DNA of 64,000 bases from Cristatella mucedo. Taxonomy: Eukaryota; Bryozoa; Phylactolaemata; Cristatellidae. Positions 49,929 to 61,057 of the stretch are shown here, in pieces. The translations under genes were made by a program, and so were the position numbers. How positions within the stretch are numbered: position 1 is the first letter of the stretch; every line of letters begins with the position of its first letter. Below the pieces are notes generated by a model, which saw nothing but the letters and a program-made list of their open reading frames with translations, did no database searches and had not been told where the DNA came from. The DNA is taken from assembly GCA_009760855.2 (NCBI GenBank), contig WPIO01000033.1:3701001-3765000 (forward strand), given 5' to 3'.

Positions 49929-50968
49929 CTACAGCGAAAGAAGCGTTCAAACAGACAATAAGCACTTGTCACCAGCCATGCATAGCAAACCACGATCACC
50001 AGAATAGACCTGAAGAAACCTATGCCAATAGCCAACAATATCAAGAAATACTTTCTTTCGTCCCAGGCAGAGTACAATTGTGAGATATATAAAGCTGATT
50101 AGAATGCTGTGAATCTAAGAGGATCAAGTTGCAAGACCGAGAAATTCATACAATGAAGGTTATAAAAATAGGCCTACCATCGGCAGCCAACAGGTAAACT
50201 ATGGGAGTGCTGAAAAATAAATGTGTAAACAAATTAGCAATATTTAAATTAGAAGAACTTACTTCACAACTGACAAATATCAAACGATAAATATCAAATG
50301 CATGTACTTATACAGAATAAACAGGCACTGCTCGCATGCCAGATTACCCAAGCTTTTGGACAAAGAGACTTGTAGGTCTTCTTGAAGTAGTCACATGGAG
50401 CAGGATCATCGCTGTACTTTTTCACACAACGATGGAAATCCACAAAGTTTTGCCAGCAGTTCCTGGAAAATAAATACATCATTACACGTGCTTCCATCGA
50501 AATGGAAATAAACAAGCATGACTATCTAGTAGGCTGAGAGCTAACATAAGGGTTGAGTGACGACTGAGTTATTTTTTTTTATTTTGTAATATTGTATCTC
50601 ATCCAGTAACATTTTAGATGCAGTCAAGTGGATGAAACCCATTTGCTACTAGTTTGCAGCCAATATTGTTAATAAATCACATACTACTTGAATCAGCATA
50701 TGGCAAAGATAAAACAATAGGAATGAATCTGCAGAAATACACAAGAAACTAAATACCGAGAAGCGTCAACCTTACTTATTTTTATACCCACACCCACCTA
50801 GCACTAAAATTAATCTTTGTGGCATCATTTTCTCTACAATAGGCTTATAAACAACTTGACAGTCAGCTTGTACACGGATAATTGTAGTACCGCCCACCTT
50901 GTTTGGTTTTGGTTGGGGAAGCGAGCATCAAATGGAGGTGTTCTCACTTGTTCTTTCTCGATAACCAT
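49875..50968 (-). CDS. COX6B: COX6B, cytochrome c oxidase subunit 6B, three exons
   Basis: Nuclear-encoded subunit of mitochondrial complex IV, on the intermembrane-space face, where it stabilises the dimer (family knowledge). The joined protein is 79 aa (human COX6B1 is 86): MVIEKEQVRTPPFDARFPNQ, then NQTRNCWQNFVDFHRC, then CDYFKKTYKSLC, and the end HEKWEGQVESGTFAGKI. The CX9C and CX10C cysteine pairs are intact, as required for Mia40-type oxidative folding. Exons are 50898-50968, 50348-50462 and 49875-49928. I chose the ATG at 50966-50968 because it gives the usual short N-terminus; it directly follows a cag acceptor, so a 5' UTR exon probably lies upstream. On the last exon a longer frame with hydrophobic segments exists but is the wrong frame. 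Confidence 0.92.
50348..50462 (-). CDS. COX6B: COX6B exon 2 (twin cysteine motifs)
   Basis: Acceptor ttttccag (before 50462) and donor gtaatc (from 50347). Phase 2 to 0. Encodes NCWQNFVDFHRCVKKY and CDYFKKTYKSLCPKAW with all four cysteines. Confidence 0.95.
50898..50968 (-). CDS. COX6B: COX6B exon 1 (first coding)
   Basis: Acceptor tttcttttgcag then ATG; donor gtgggc from 50897, phase 2. Encodes MVIEKEQVRTPPFDARFPNQ, close to the P-F-D-x-R-F-P-N-Q-N-Q-T-R signature. Confidence 0.92.
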
Positions 50969-52744
50969 CTGCAAAAGAAATAAAAAAGGCATTGCATATA
51001 AAACGGCAAACAAAAATCTTAGCATGTGCAAGATTCGAACTGGGGACCAACAGATACACAATCTGTGACTGTTGACTGGGCCACCTGCCATGCCCGGATT
51101 ATCGCTGGGGAGGAAACAAAATTATCGCTATTCAGGCTGCAATGCCTCGCTCGACAGCTTTCGATATTCAATCGGCAGTCAGTCAGCAGCCGACTTTCCA
51201 TGCAACAATGCATTGTTGCAAAACGGCTGGAAAAGACGTGCCCTAATCGGCAAGCAAGAGCAAACGCAGCATCGTTGCAGAAAGTGAGTTCCACCCACAG
51301 AGCAAAAGCGTTGGCTAGGGCAAGCACGAAGATGTCATTGCTACTACAGCATTTCACCTATACTATATGAAGAAGCTGAACACGTGTGTCTCACTGGTCT
51401 GAGTGAGAGTATTGACGGGCTACATATAGCTGCCACAATTTCCTTGAGTAATGGTTAACCGAGACTACAACTGCTTTGCATTTACAGACCAGCCTTGCTA
51501 CCGCACATACTGAGGTCTTCCGATGCTACACGACGGCTTTTTTGGCTGCTTGCTAGGCCAGGATTACAAATGCCTTGTCCGAGGTGGTACCTGGGAGCTG
51601 GTAAGCACCTGAGAGCGGGAAAGGCTCGCAGCTGACAACGACAATTTAAGTATGTAGCCCTACAGTCTGTAAGCATGATGACACATGCCGTGCAAGCGAT
51701 CTGCTGAACAAATGTGTAAAATAACCAAAAGGACAAGCCGATTGCCAGCATTTAATTCGCTATGATCTCATAGGTGATACCCAAGTACACATTGGTCCAC
51801 GAGACAGCAGCAACTCAACATAAGTGTGAAGGCATATATCAATGCGATGGTCTTCGTGTAGGCCTGTTACGCACAACCCACAGCTAGGTTAACACCCACT
51901 TTAGATGGCACAGAGCTTAGTAACTAGAACTAAGCACTGGGAATATGTAGAAGCTACACATGAGTCAAGTGAAAGTCGGCTGAATCAACAGCCTCATTTA
52001 TATACCAGCAGAACAGCCTTGGAGCGCTATTACTTTGCTGGCAGCAAACAGTGACGAATCGCCTGCTAAAGGACTCACACCCAGGATTGCAGAGGATGAT
52101 TGGAGCCAAACTGTCACAAACACGGGCTCCAAAAGGTAAGACCTGGACGGCAGTCGTGTGACTACAGCAGTTGCACAGGAGTTACACGTTTTTGTATGTA
52201 CATCAGTGCAATAGCTGACGAAGGTTAGTATCGGTTGGCAAACTGGAAACTGAGGTATAGCAGCAAGTGACTGCGGCTTTGGCATGCTGAACTTCCAGTC
52301 ACCAGCAACCAATCACAGTATTCCTACTGCTACCGTGTGCAACCCAAAATCAAGCACCAACAATGGCACTTCAACAAATTCCCAATCTCTTTAAAACCGG
52401 TCTTCTTGCTTTTGCCCATAACCTGCCCAACTTTAATGCCACTGCAATGATGATGGTCAGTCGGCTTCTAAAGGGGCAAAATTACAGTGAATAAACTTAT
52501 ATGAGCGCTGTCTAGAGGATTCTGGTAAATAAATGCTGGGCTGACGTGGTAATCGGTTACAGCAACTGTAGCCATGGCCGTGCTTATGTTGCTAATGTTT
52601 CCATCAGCACATGCTATGCACACAATCACCAATGAAATTCGACCACTCATGAAAAATTGGAATATTTTGCAAGCAAACGAAGACAGGCGGTCGAGAAAAG
52701 TGATCGCCTACAAGACATATTGGGTTCGATGAAAACTGAAGACT
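50969..52744. other. COX6B upstream region with tRNA-like SINE pieces
   Basis: At about 51025-51095 (-) a tRNA-like piece has a 5-base anticodon-type stem and B-box gttcgaatc, but no pairing T-stem. Open frames on both strands at 51020-51370 are not recognised. A SINE-A lies at 51975-52150. No promoter element could be defined. Confidence 0.35.
51975..52150 (-). repeat. tRNA-derived SINE (SINE-A), reverse orientation
   Basis: Starts gaatcaacagcctcatttat and contains ggactcacacccaggattgc as the reversed B-box area. Diverged beyond 52100. Confidence 0.6.
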
Positions 52745-53430
52745 GCTAAAGCAAAACTGAAGCAAATGCTGTGAGGAACAGGAGCGTTTTTAGCTTTTGT
52801 TTGAATGTCTTAAAGTTAGGGGTTGCCACGACGTCAGTCGGGAGTGAGTTCGAGGCTTTGGGAGCATACAAACTAAAGGCACGATCTTCAATGGTTTTGA
52901 GGCTCCTATGAGATATAGCTAAACGATTTGATTCAGAAAAGCAGGTGGTACAATGCTTAGCCTGTTGGGGGAGTAGATTTTATAGGTAGGCTGAAACAAG
53001 AGAGTGAAGGGACCTAAAAGTGAGTGACAAAACATTGAAGTCGATGCACTACTTGGTAGGGAGCTAGTGGGGGGGGGTCCGTGAGAAGTGGCATAATGGG
53101 ACAACTACAATGCAGACAGATAAGACTGGCGATTTTTGCACCAACTATACGTGCGTTATTGTACAGGTCGGACGACCTGCAAGAAAGGGTGAATGAAGTC
53201 GAAACAGGATGTCATATGTCAATGCACGGAGCAAACTCATTGTAGCATACCGGTCTAAGCAGGCCCAAATCTTACGTAGACAAAGGTATGCAGACTTGGC
53301 TGCGAGGCTGGTGCGATCTTCTAGTTAAGGGTCACTTTCAAACAGGATACCCATATTTCGTGCAAATGCTACAGGAGATATGCTGGTAGAACCATTTTCA
53401 GGGATAGGCTTTCCAATTTATGAGTAACGT
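52745..53430 (-). repeat. LINE-A, reverse orientation, without its tail
   Basis: Reverse of the coding end: gggagtgagttcgaggcttt (near 52840), then ggcacgatcttcaatggttt, extending into the SLDD- and KPI-type upstream part near 53410. The 3' UTR and tail are missing. Confidence 0.7.
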
Positions 53431-54135
53431 TTCGCATCAGTTGCTATTGGTTACTGTCCTCACGAGATCGCCCGCTATAAAAGCAAAAATACAGCAGAAA
53501 TGGTAAAATCAGCAGAATTATCGAGTCACAAGCAATAGCTTGACCCTGTAGTCTAACAAAAGTCGTCGAAAACCGTTACTACTAACCAAACGGCGCTGCT
53601 CTGCGTAAAGGCCTTATCCAGCCATCCCGGGCCCTACGAAACCTATTAAATTAAATGCATAGGCAACAACTATTTACAGTGCTCCCTCCACACCTCGTGA
53701 AAATCTAGGAGTCGGTGGAGGGCCTTTATGCACGGACCCCACTAAGCCGGCAGGACAGCCAACGCCCGCCGCAGCAACAAACAAGCGAATTATCCTAAGG
53801 CATATGCAAAAGCATTAGTTCACAATTTTTGGCGGCACTAAACTATGAACTTAAGACTCTAATAACCCCGATCACAAAGAGGGTACGAACCTTCAACAGA
53901 ACTTCTGATCAAGCCGGGATCAGTCCAACAGTATGGCTGAGAGCGGAAACGGAGGTGGATGCAAGCAATCCCAGCCACCCTGGCGCCGTCTGCCAGGAAC
54001 CGGTTTGTCGTTATCACGACTAGGTTAACATGCAGTCCTACGCCATTGTCGGCAGTACATTGTCATTGTTACTGAGTCAAATCGCCCACGTAACTTTATA
54101 ATTACGTAACTCTATGGACACCTGATCTCTAGTAG

Positions 54136-54254
54136 TTGACGAGGCTGCATCAACCGGCTCCAGCTCTTGTGGAGGGACCGGGATTCGCCACCACGTTCGA
54201 TTTGCCGCAAATGATCTTCGTCGCTGCCGTCTTGCAGCAGAATGGTCGAAATAG
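54136..54254 (+). CDS. Unidentified gene, candidate exon 1
   Basis: Acceptor gatctctagtag ending at 54135, donor gtataa at 54255, leaving phase 2. Encodes HQPAPALVEGPGFATTFDLP and QMIFVAAVLQQNGRN, which looks like folded protein but is not one I recognise. A possible ATG exon (53933-54023, MAESGNGGG) lies upstream but does not join in phase. Confidence 0.35.
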
Positions 54255-54321
54255 GTATAAATAAAAAAATCCAAGCACATCTCTTTCTTTATAACATCAG
54301 CGAGATATAACAGGGTTATAG

Positions 54322-54626
54322 CAACCTAAGAACGAATTTGGGATGGAGCCGTCTGACGCCGGAAGTTTCCTCTTTCGGAGGACCTATCCGTTGGTCGAAT
54401 GCTGCTCAAAGTTGCGCTGTTGAATATCTGTCACTTAAGCACTCTGAAATCATTGGAGATGGCCTCTGTGCAAAAATAGCAGCAATAATAGATCTTAATA
54501 AACACTTCCCAGCCATTTGCGACAAATATCCGTTGGGTTTACAACTCAAGCCACAACGGAAAACCCCAGAAAAGCAAAAGATAGATGTGCTCGAGCGAAC
54601 TCGAGCTCTCGAAGATCATTTTTCAA
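54322..54626 (+). CDS. Unidentified gene, candidate exon 2
   Basis: Acceptor cagggttatag ending at 54321 fits phase 2; donor gtaacc at 54627 leaves phase 1. 101 codons without a stop: SSFGGPIRWSNAAQSCAVEY, SEIIGDGLCAKIAAIIDLNK, KYPLGLQLKPQRKTPEKQKI, DVLERTRALEDHFS. Balanced composition and a helix-like pattern suggest real coding sequence. I cannot name the family. Confidence 0.45.
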
Positions 54627-54812
54627 GTAACCGCACAAGCTTTATTCGGATTTATACGATCTGGAGTGATTCACAGTACTTTATTTTCTAAGCTTTCACC
54701 TTAGTCTCGGTGACGTGTGAACATTCAAACATTTCACGCACCAGCAGCACTGAAAAACTCAAGCTTGCATGTCTAAAGAATGCAATTTTTACCTTAAACC
54801 TAATACTCTTAG

Positions 54813-54912
54813 CTGCGTTGCCGGAAGATACAATAATGATGCATGAAATTAGACGGCGAACCCTAGGCAAACGGCGTGAGGTCCGCTGGCTACTAAGCCA
54901 ACATTCGGCGTT
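54813..54912 (+). CDS. Unidentified gene, candidate exon 3
   Basis: Acceptor ctaatactcttag ending at 54812 fits phase 1; donor gtaagt at 54913, phase 2. Encodes ALPEDTIMMHEIRRRTLGKR then REVRWLLSQHSAL. The next exon is not certain; a stretch at about 56621-56696 (VVVEFTSEPAFRAARREFIL then gtgagt) could be part of the same gene. Confidence 0.4.
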
Positions 54913-55199
54913 GTAAGTTTTCCCATTCTTAATTTCGACAGATTAGGCTCTAGCCGATTTACAGATAGTTAGTAAATGGTTGTCGTGGGTTGGTACTTAC
55001 CCTCGGCTCAGACCCATACTTTAGCAGGCTACACTAACAGTCCAGATTCAGGACCACACAGGAGACTGGCTTCGTATCTTGAATATCACTCCGTGGAATT
55101 TGTTACGCTAATTTTTTAGCTTAGCTCTATTTCAGTTTCTAATAACAGATATATACAGATATTTAAAAGATTGTTTTATGGGAGTTGAGACTTGGTTTT

Positions 55200-56012
55200 G
55201 TTGTTGTGCGACCATCACCACGAGCTCACACTTTAGGTTTCGTTTTCGACAGCTGCGTGACTGCCTCAACAGCTTGCCATCACGACCGGTCCGTATCTAA
55301 GATTAGGAGCTGTCTTCCGCAGTGGCTTGCAAAAAATTTAACTAGATCCTTAGTTCTGTCTCGGCTTGATTATTGTAATTCCCTTTTGGCTGTGCTACCA
55401 AAAAAGCAACTAGGCCACTATAAATAGCCATGATTGTGGCTGCAAGGGTTGTTTTCCAAATCCAAGAAGTTTGACCGCGTGTCTCCTTTGCTCAAAGAGC
55501 TAGGATGACTGCCGTTTGATCAACGAATACAGAGCAAAGTTCTTACGCTGATCCACAAGGCCCGCCACGGCTTGGCTCCTCGATACGTAGCTAAACTGCT
55601 GCACAAGTTTCATCCTCCTCGTGCCCTCAGATCCAGTATGGACAATAAATTAGCTGTTTCGTTCCTCCGCTTAAAGATTATCGGCGACAGAAGCTTTAGC
55701 TCTGCTGATCCTAAACTGTGGAACTCACTTCCACAATTCTTGCGGCGCGATAACTATTCTCCTGCTGCCGACTATGGCTCATCCTTTCTAGCGGTCCTAA
55801 GCTGCTATTTCCATGCTACTCACTAACTCAACTGCTCTCCTGACTCTGCTATGCTTCTAACTTTCTCTTTGTTGCATGAGATGAAGTCTGTGGGCTATGG
55901 AATGCGTACCGAAAGCCGCTTAGGCTGTGAGTGCGCTATAAAAATCTCTCTTGCGTAACACACACACGCAGTCTTTGTCGCTTTGTGGAATTACAGAGGG
56001 AGATACTTAACA
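55200..56012 (+). repeat. LINE-B 3' half
   Basis: Readable pieces: LGFVFDSCVTAS, SRLDYCNSLLAVLPKKQLGH, then APRYVAKLLHKFHPPRALRS, SADPKLWNSLPQFLRRDNYS, 3' UTR and tail near 56008. Stops and frame changes are present. It shows the uninterrupted form of the site where the TIR transposon sits at 18540. Confidence 0.8.
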
Positions 56013-56189
56013 TTGGTTAGCTAACGAGCAAAACCTTGAGACGAGACCGTTAATGAAGTGCATACTTATAGAAAAATTAAGAGGCTAACCGAGTACAAGA
56101 TGATTTCCTGAAAAGAGTAACAATTAAGACTTTATTAGGTGCTCGTAGCGCAATTTACTCCTGGGATTCATAATAATATGTCAAAATAA

Positions 56190-56308
56190 AATTCTTTTGT
56201 ATAGCACCCCAGATAGCATAACCAGGCGCTTGACATATGCTAAAGGGCTCGATCCAGAGATGTCAGTTTCAAGGCGAGCACTCTAAAGCCTGGGCCAAAC
56301 CGGGGCGG
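56190..56308 (-). repeat. tRNA-derived SINE (SINE-B), reverse, diverged
   Basis: tatagcaccccagatagcat, ggcgcttgacatatgctaaa, then gggctcgatcc and ccaaaccgggg. Shortened relative to the others. Confidence 0.55.
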
Positions 56309-56349
56309 CATAATCTGTCTTCAAAACTCGTAGGGCGCTGTACAATTGT

Positions 56350-56560
56350 ATTATAATAATGCACTTGATAAAGCGCCCTCAGATAACTCGCTCTCTTTCT
56401 AGGCACTTTACATTTGCTGCAAATAGAAACGCGATTGAATGATGAATGTCATGCTTGATAAACAACATGAATAACATGGTTAGGGGTGACATGCACAGGG
56501 TCAGCATGCAAGTGTGGTTAGTAGCAGCATGCACAGTGTCAGCACGCATAGTATAATAAT
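56350..56560 (-). repeat. LINE-A 3' UTR and tail, reverse orientation
   Basis: taataatgcacttgataaag then gcgccctcagataactcg and 3' UTR to gtcagcacgcatag. 5'-truncated. Confidence 0.75.
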
Positions 56561-57359
56561 AATAATTATTATTATTATATTCAGGCATAACGGCAACTAA
56601 AAAACCCGCTGGTATTGCAAAGGCAGCACTGCGTAGTTGTTGAATTCACATCAGAGCCAGCATTTCGAGCAGCACGGAGAGAATTCATCCTATAGTGAGT
56701 GTGCAATCATCGGCCGACCTAGACTTGCAGTTTTCCTATTTTGGAGCGTACACCTGATTGGCACGGATTGCTGAGCCGTGACAGCCTGAGGCAGGGGCGG
56801 AACCAGCGGGCGTGGGGGCCATTGTCCAACTCCCATGGACTGAGGGAAGTACCTAAATCCTGGGGCAAATTTCCCAAGACCCAAGGGGCAGGAGCAGTGT
56901 ACCTTGCCCCCTCCCCAATCTGAAAATCCTGACCTTGCCCCAACCTAAAAATCATGGCTCCCCTCCTCCCTCCGCTGGCCTGAGGACAGAATTATTTAGA
57001 ATATAGCTGCATTCTGGGTTGTCAGACCTGGCTGCAGTCTTTTCCAACCGGAAATTATTAAGCTTAGCTTCAACCAACTAGAAACTTCTCCAGCATTATG
57101 GTATCTCTCAATGGTATCCTGTTAACTATTTGCATTTACAGGGGATATCAATTTGCATGCAAAATGCGTAAGAACCTGCTCCGTTCATCCCTTTTTCGGT
57201 CCAGCTTGAGTCTTGATGACTACCAGCTTCACGACACTGCAGCTCACTTTCTCTTCGTAATCTTATTGTGGTCATATACTTGTATATTGCCTATACTGGT
57301 GCCTGAGATCTTTTTCACATCCAGATGCCCCAGACGACTTCCATCAACTTCTAATTACG

Positions 57360-58440
57360 TAATAATAGTAATAATACATTTTATTATAGTGCCCTCAGAG
57401 AATTCAATCTATTTCTGGGCACTTTAAATTTGCTGCAAAGGAAGCACGATCGAATGGTTAGTGGTAGCGAGATCAATGACAACAAGTACAACATGGTTAG
57501 GGGACATACACAGGGTCAGCATGGTAGTGTGGTTGGTGGCAGCATCCAGTTTCTGTAATGTCAGCACGGATGAGCACATAATGCTCGAATCAAGGGGACC
57601 AATAAATGCTGTGATAAATATGCGTTTTTGCTTCTTTTTAAATGTGGTCGTCAGGAAATGTCGTGATTCAACTCGAGAGTGAGTTCCAGGCTTAGAGAGC
57701 ATTCGAGTAACAGGTACGGTCTCAAAAGGATTTGAGGTTTGTACGAGGTATAGATAGGTAAACGATTAGATTCCGAAAAACATGTAGTACGATATCTGGT
57801 GGGGCAGTAGATCTGATAGGTAGGCTGGAGCCAAAGAATTAAGGACCTAGAAGTGAGTGACGAAACCTTGAAGTCGATCCGTTGCTTGACTGGTAGCCAC
57901 TGCAGGCAGGCAAGAAGTGGTGTGACGTGGCAACTGCGACGCTCACGACAGACAAGCCCCCTAGCTGCTGAGTTTTGCACCAGCTGGAAGCGTCTGATTG
58001 TACATGCTGGTAGGCCAGCAAGCAGTGAGTTACAGAAGTCGAGATGGGATGTCACAAATGCACGGACCAATTTAGATGTGATATCCCTGCCTAAACAAAC
58101 CCGAATTTTAACAATGTTGTGTAGCTGAAAGTAGGCAGACTTGATTGTGGAGCTGATGTGATAGTCTAATGAAAGGTCACTTTGGGACATGACTGGATTT
58201 CGTGCAGATTCAACAGTTGATATGCTGGCAGAGCCAATTTCGAGCGTTAACTTTGACCATTTCTGAATCACACTTGGTTTGCCCAGAACTAGTAAGTTTG
58301 TTTTATCCTCATTCAATTTAAGAAAGTTTGCTGCCATCCACGTGCGGATATCATCAACACGTGCAGCAAGGGATTTGAGAGAATCCGATCCGTTGGTCCA
58401 TTCACTCGATATGTGGTCACCTTCAAAAATGCAGGCGACC
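57360..58440 (-). repeat. LINE-A, reverse orientation, long 3' fragment
   Basis: (AAT)n and tail near 57370-57420, then 3' UTR. A - strand open frame from 58337 to 57651 (228 codons) encodes LNEDKTNLLVLGKPSVIQKW, LQWLPVKQRIDFKVSSLTSR and others, and is frame-shifted relative to the 20183 copy near its C-terminus. No catalytic core. Confidence 0.8.
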
Positions 58441-60342
58441 TTTATGTTTCTACGTTAAACAACTTCTAAGCTTATAAATGACTTTGCTCTTCGGTATTGG
58501 TTTAGCTTCGGCAAGCATTTGGAACTGCTTGACAGCGGTGCCATAGACTGAAAACCTGGCTTATTTGCAAGCGGTGCTGTACTAATGAGATAGAGCTCAA
58601 CTCAAGAACACGGTTCTTGTTAAAAGTCGCCGTGATTATTTCGACTTGCCTTAAGTGAATTTAGCAGCAGCAGCTTCCCCGGTGAGAATTTCGTAGCGGC
58701 ACAAGGAGTATGCCAACTAAGACGATTTTCAGACCCATCATTTTCCGACCCTCTGACAGTTTTAACTCGTCAGCAGAAAATCTTGATTCGCTTCGACAGT
58801 ACAAACTCTACGGACTACTTGGGTCACATTTGTCAGAAAGCAACTGCAAACACTACTGCTGCCATTTCCACCAGTCGTATAGCCGATATGCCCAACAGGG
58901 CTGGAGAGGGCGGTTGGTTATTAAACAGGCTCCATGCATTGCTCAACAATTTTTTTTGAGTGTCCCCAGCTCAAACCCAGACACTTTATTCTAGCTTAGA
59001 GCTCGATGCAGCCATGGATCGCGATATTTTTTTATTAGGTCTTACTTCTATTGCTTTTCTTGCAGATCAGGTTTGATACTGTTTCTAGGCCTAATCTCAG
59101 AATTGTCACAAGCGATTGGAATGCTGCCTGAATGTTCAGGATACTGTTCACACTGGCTGTAGCTTCATCGAGGGACTATTTTACGATATTTCAAAAATAT
59201 TGTGCCAGAGGCTCGTTCTTAACTCTGTTGAGCTTGAGGGCTTTTCTTCTGAGCATGAGTAGTAGTGCACATAAGCCGTGTTTCACTTGACTGGCAAGCA
59301 CCATGTGAGTCAATCATGCATGCTCCACTACCCCACTGGACCTTGGCTCCCCTACACCACCAGACACGGGTAGAGGCTCAGCTCTACATTTGCATCTGCC
59401 TGGCCAAGCCACCTCAGCCAATGGCAAAGGGTCTCCAGCCTCCATTTCCTAAGTACATGCTCCAATAGCACAATACACTAAAGAAATGCATATTAGTCCA
59501 TGCATAAGCATCCTTACCATACAGCTGTTGGAAAAGAGTAGTCACTGAAAAGCTAGCCATGAGGGCACCAATGACCAGTCATTTAACCAACTCATACAAT
59601 GATGGCAGATGCATAAACAACAAAGATATCAGCCTACTTGCAAAACAACAAAAGATATCAGCATACTTGCAAACTTAAAAGTGAAGCTCAATCAACTCAA
59701 ACAATCACGGTTGGTCCTGTTTCTAACGTGCAGCAGTGCTATTTGCAAGGAAACACAGGTCATAAATACCTACGAAGTAACTTGAGTCGCAAAACTCAAA
59801 TAAGTCAGACCAGGGCATTAATCTGTAGTCTCTAGATTGCCGGTCGATTAACTATTGGTCTGACTAGTAATGCAATTAGCCAGACGTCCTTGCAAATCTT
59901 TAGGAGCCTTTAATATTAACCATGCCCAAGTTTTCGAGGGGTGCTGTAAAGGGTATGATCGACAGTGCACTGAGGACTCGGGAGGATAAAGCGCACTGGT
60001 GGCTTTGCTGGCTATAGGGGGCTGCTAGGTTAAAATTTTCTATGCCTACTGAGTCAGCTGAAAAAACCCAGACCAGCTGGTAGGTAAATATATTAAAAAT
60101 CTATTATTAAATTGATAAAAAATTCCATTAAAAATCTAAAAGTATAAAGGACTTGACTAAAACTGTCACTCAAAAAATTTAAATACGGCGAACACAAATG
60201 ATGGTTGGAATCGAACCCCCAGCCATTGCTAACTAGAGCAGGAACAAAATATTGCACCTAACAGTGATATTATTGATCGGGCTTCGGCAGTAAAAGCGAT
60301 GATGCAGAAACAAAAAAGAGGTTAGCAACAGCGATAATCAGC
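58441..60342. other. Intergenic sequence with small tandem duplications
   Basis: A 29-base segment (acaacaaagatatcagccta start) is tandemly duplicated at about 59617-59674. A tRNA-like B-box in reverse (ggaatcgaaccccc) lies near 60208. A possible + strand acceptor with a short frame to a stop occurs at 59066-59162, but nothing links it to a gene. Confidence 0.35.
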
Positions 60343-60505
60343 CCACAATAATAATAATAATTCACTTGATAAAGCGCCCTCAGAGAACTTAATCTCTCTC
60401 TAGGCGCTTTACATTTGCTGTAAAGTGAAATGCAATTGAATGGTAAGTAAAATCATGCTTGAAAAACAAACGAAATGAATAATATGGTTAGGGGTGACAT
60501 GCACA
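60343..60505 (-). repeat. LINE-A tail and 3' UTR, reverse orientation
   Basis: aataataataattcacttga then aagcgccctcagagaact and 3' UTR to gaataatatggttaggggtg. Closely matches 1672-1851 and 7789-7960. Confidence 0.75.
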
Positions 60506-60507
60506 AT

Positions 60508-60552
60508 ATAGCTTTTATCAATAGCAAATATATAGCTTTTACCAATAGCAAA
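60508..60552. repeat. Tandem duplication, unit about 23 bases
   Basis: tatagcttttatcaatagca and the next copy tatagcttttaccaatagca sit head to tail. Confidence 0.8.
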
Positions 60553-60605
60553 TGAAGCTGTAAAACAGCAGGCAGCTTAAAACGGGACAGAACAATCAGC
60601 TCGTG

Positions 60606-60611
60606 TTTATT
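60606..60611 (-). promoter_or_regulatory. Candidate polyadenylation signal of KDELR
   Basis: AATAAA on the - strand, about 390 bases after the KDELR stop; the first such hexamer in that direction that I found. Confidence 0.4.
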
Positions 60612-60998
60612 AATAAACTTGTAACTATACAGGAAGGCATACTATCATTGACCACCTATTTCTCATAATAGTGTCTGCTCTGATGCATCAACAAGCACTT
60701 TTCTGGTACAGCCTTATGCTCATGGCACAGTAATATTGTTGTGACATGGTAATAGTGGCATAACATGGATAATTGCATCGGAGCAACAATGCATGCATCT
60801 GCCAACTTTTACTCGTTCGAAACATCAGTAGAATACAAAAAACAATGTTCAGTTCTTCGAAGCACAGCTACAACTTATGCTGGCAGACTCAGCTGGTTTC
60901 CTTTCAACACTACAAATATATAAACATGCATAAATACTTAACAGCACCAGACATTAAACCAGAGAGCATAGAATCCCCACAGTGCGTGCTCTCGGTAT

Positions 60999-61057
60999 TC
61001 AAACATTATTGACATCTTGCATGGTTGTAGGCAGAGTAAGCGTCTCTCCCTTCATAA
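60999..61057 (-). CDS. KDELR: KDELR last exon
   Basis: - strand acceptor ctttgtctttcag before 61057, phase 1 (completes a Val codon). Encodes [18 protein letters not shown] and a TGA stop at 60999-61001. The M-K-G-x-x-L-x-L-P piece aligns with the family end, and nine extra residues follow. Confidence 0.85.

Noticed and set aside
49829-50077. 82-codon - strand frame with two hydrophobic stretches, at first read as a membrane protein or as the COX6B C-terminus (WDERK).
   Set aside because: It has no acceptor before the WDERK part, and a different frame over 49875-49928 gives the expected COX6B end (HEKWEGQVESGTFAGKI) with a strong acceptor and correct phase.
51025-51095. tRNA-like sequence (- strand) with a 5-base stem around a GTG triplet and a gttcgaatc box.
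   Set aside because: The T-stem and acceptor stem do not pair; more likely a SINE head or decayed tRNA copy.
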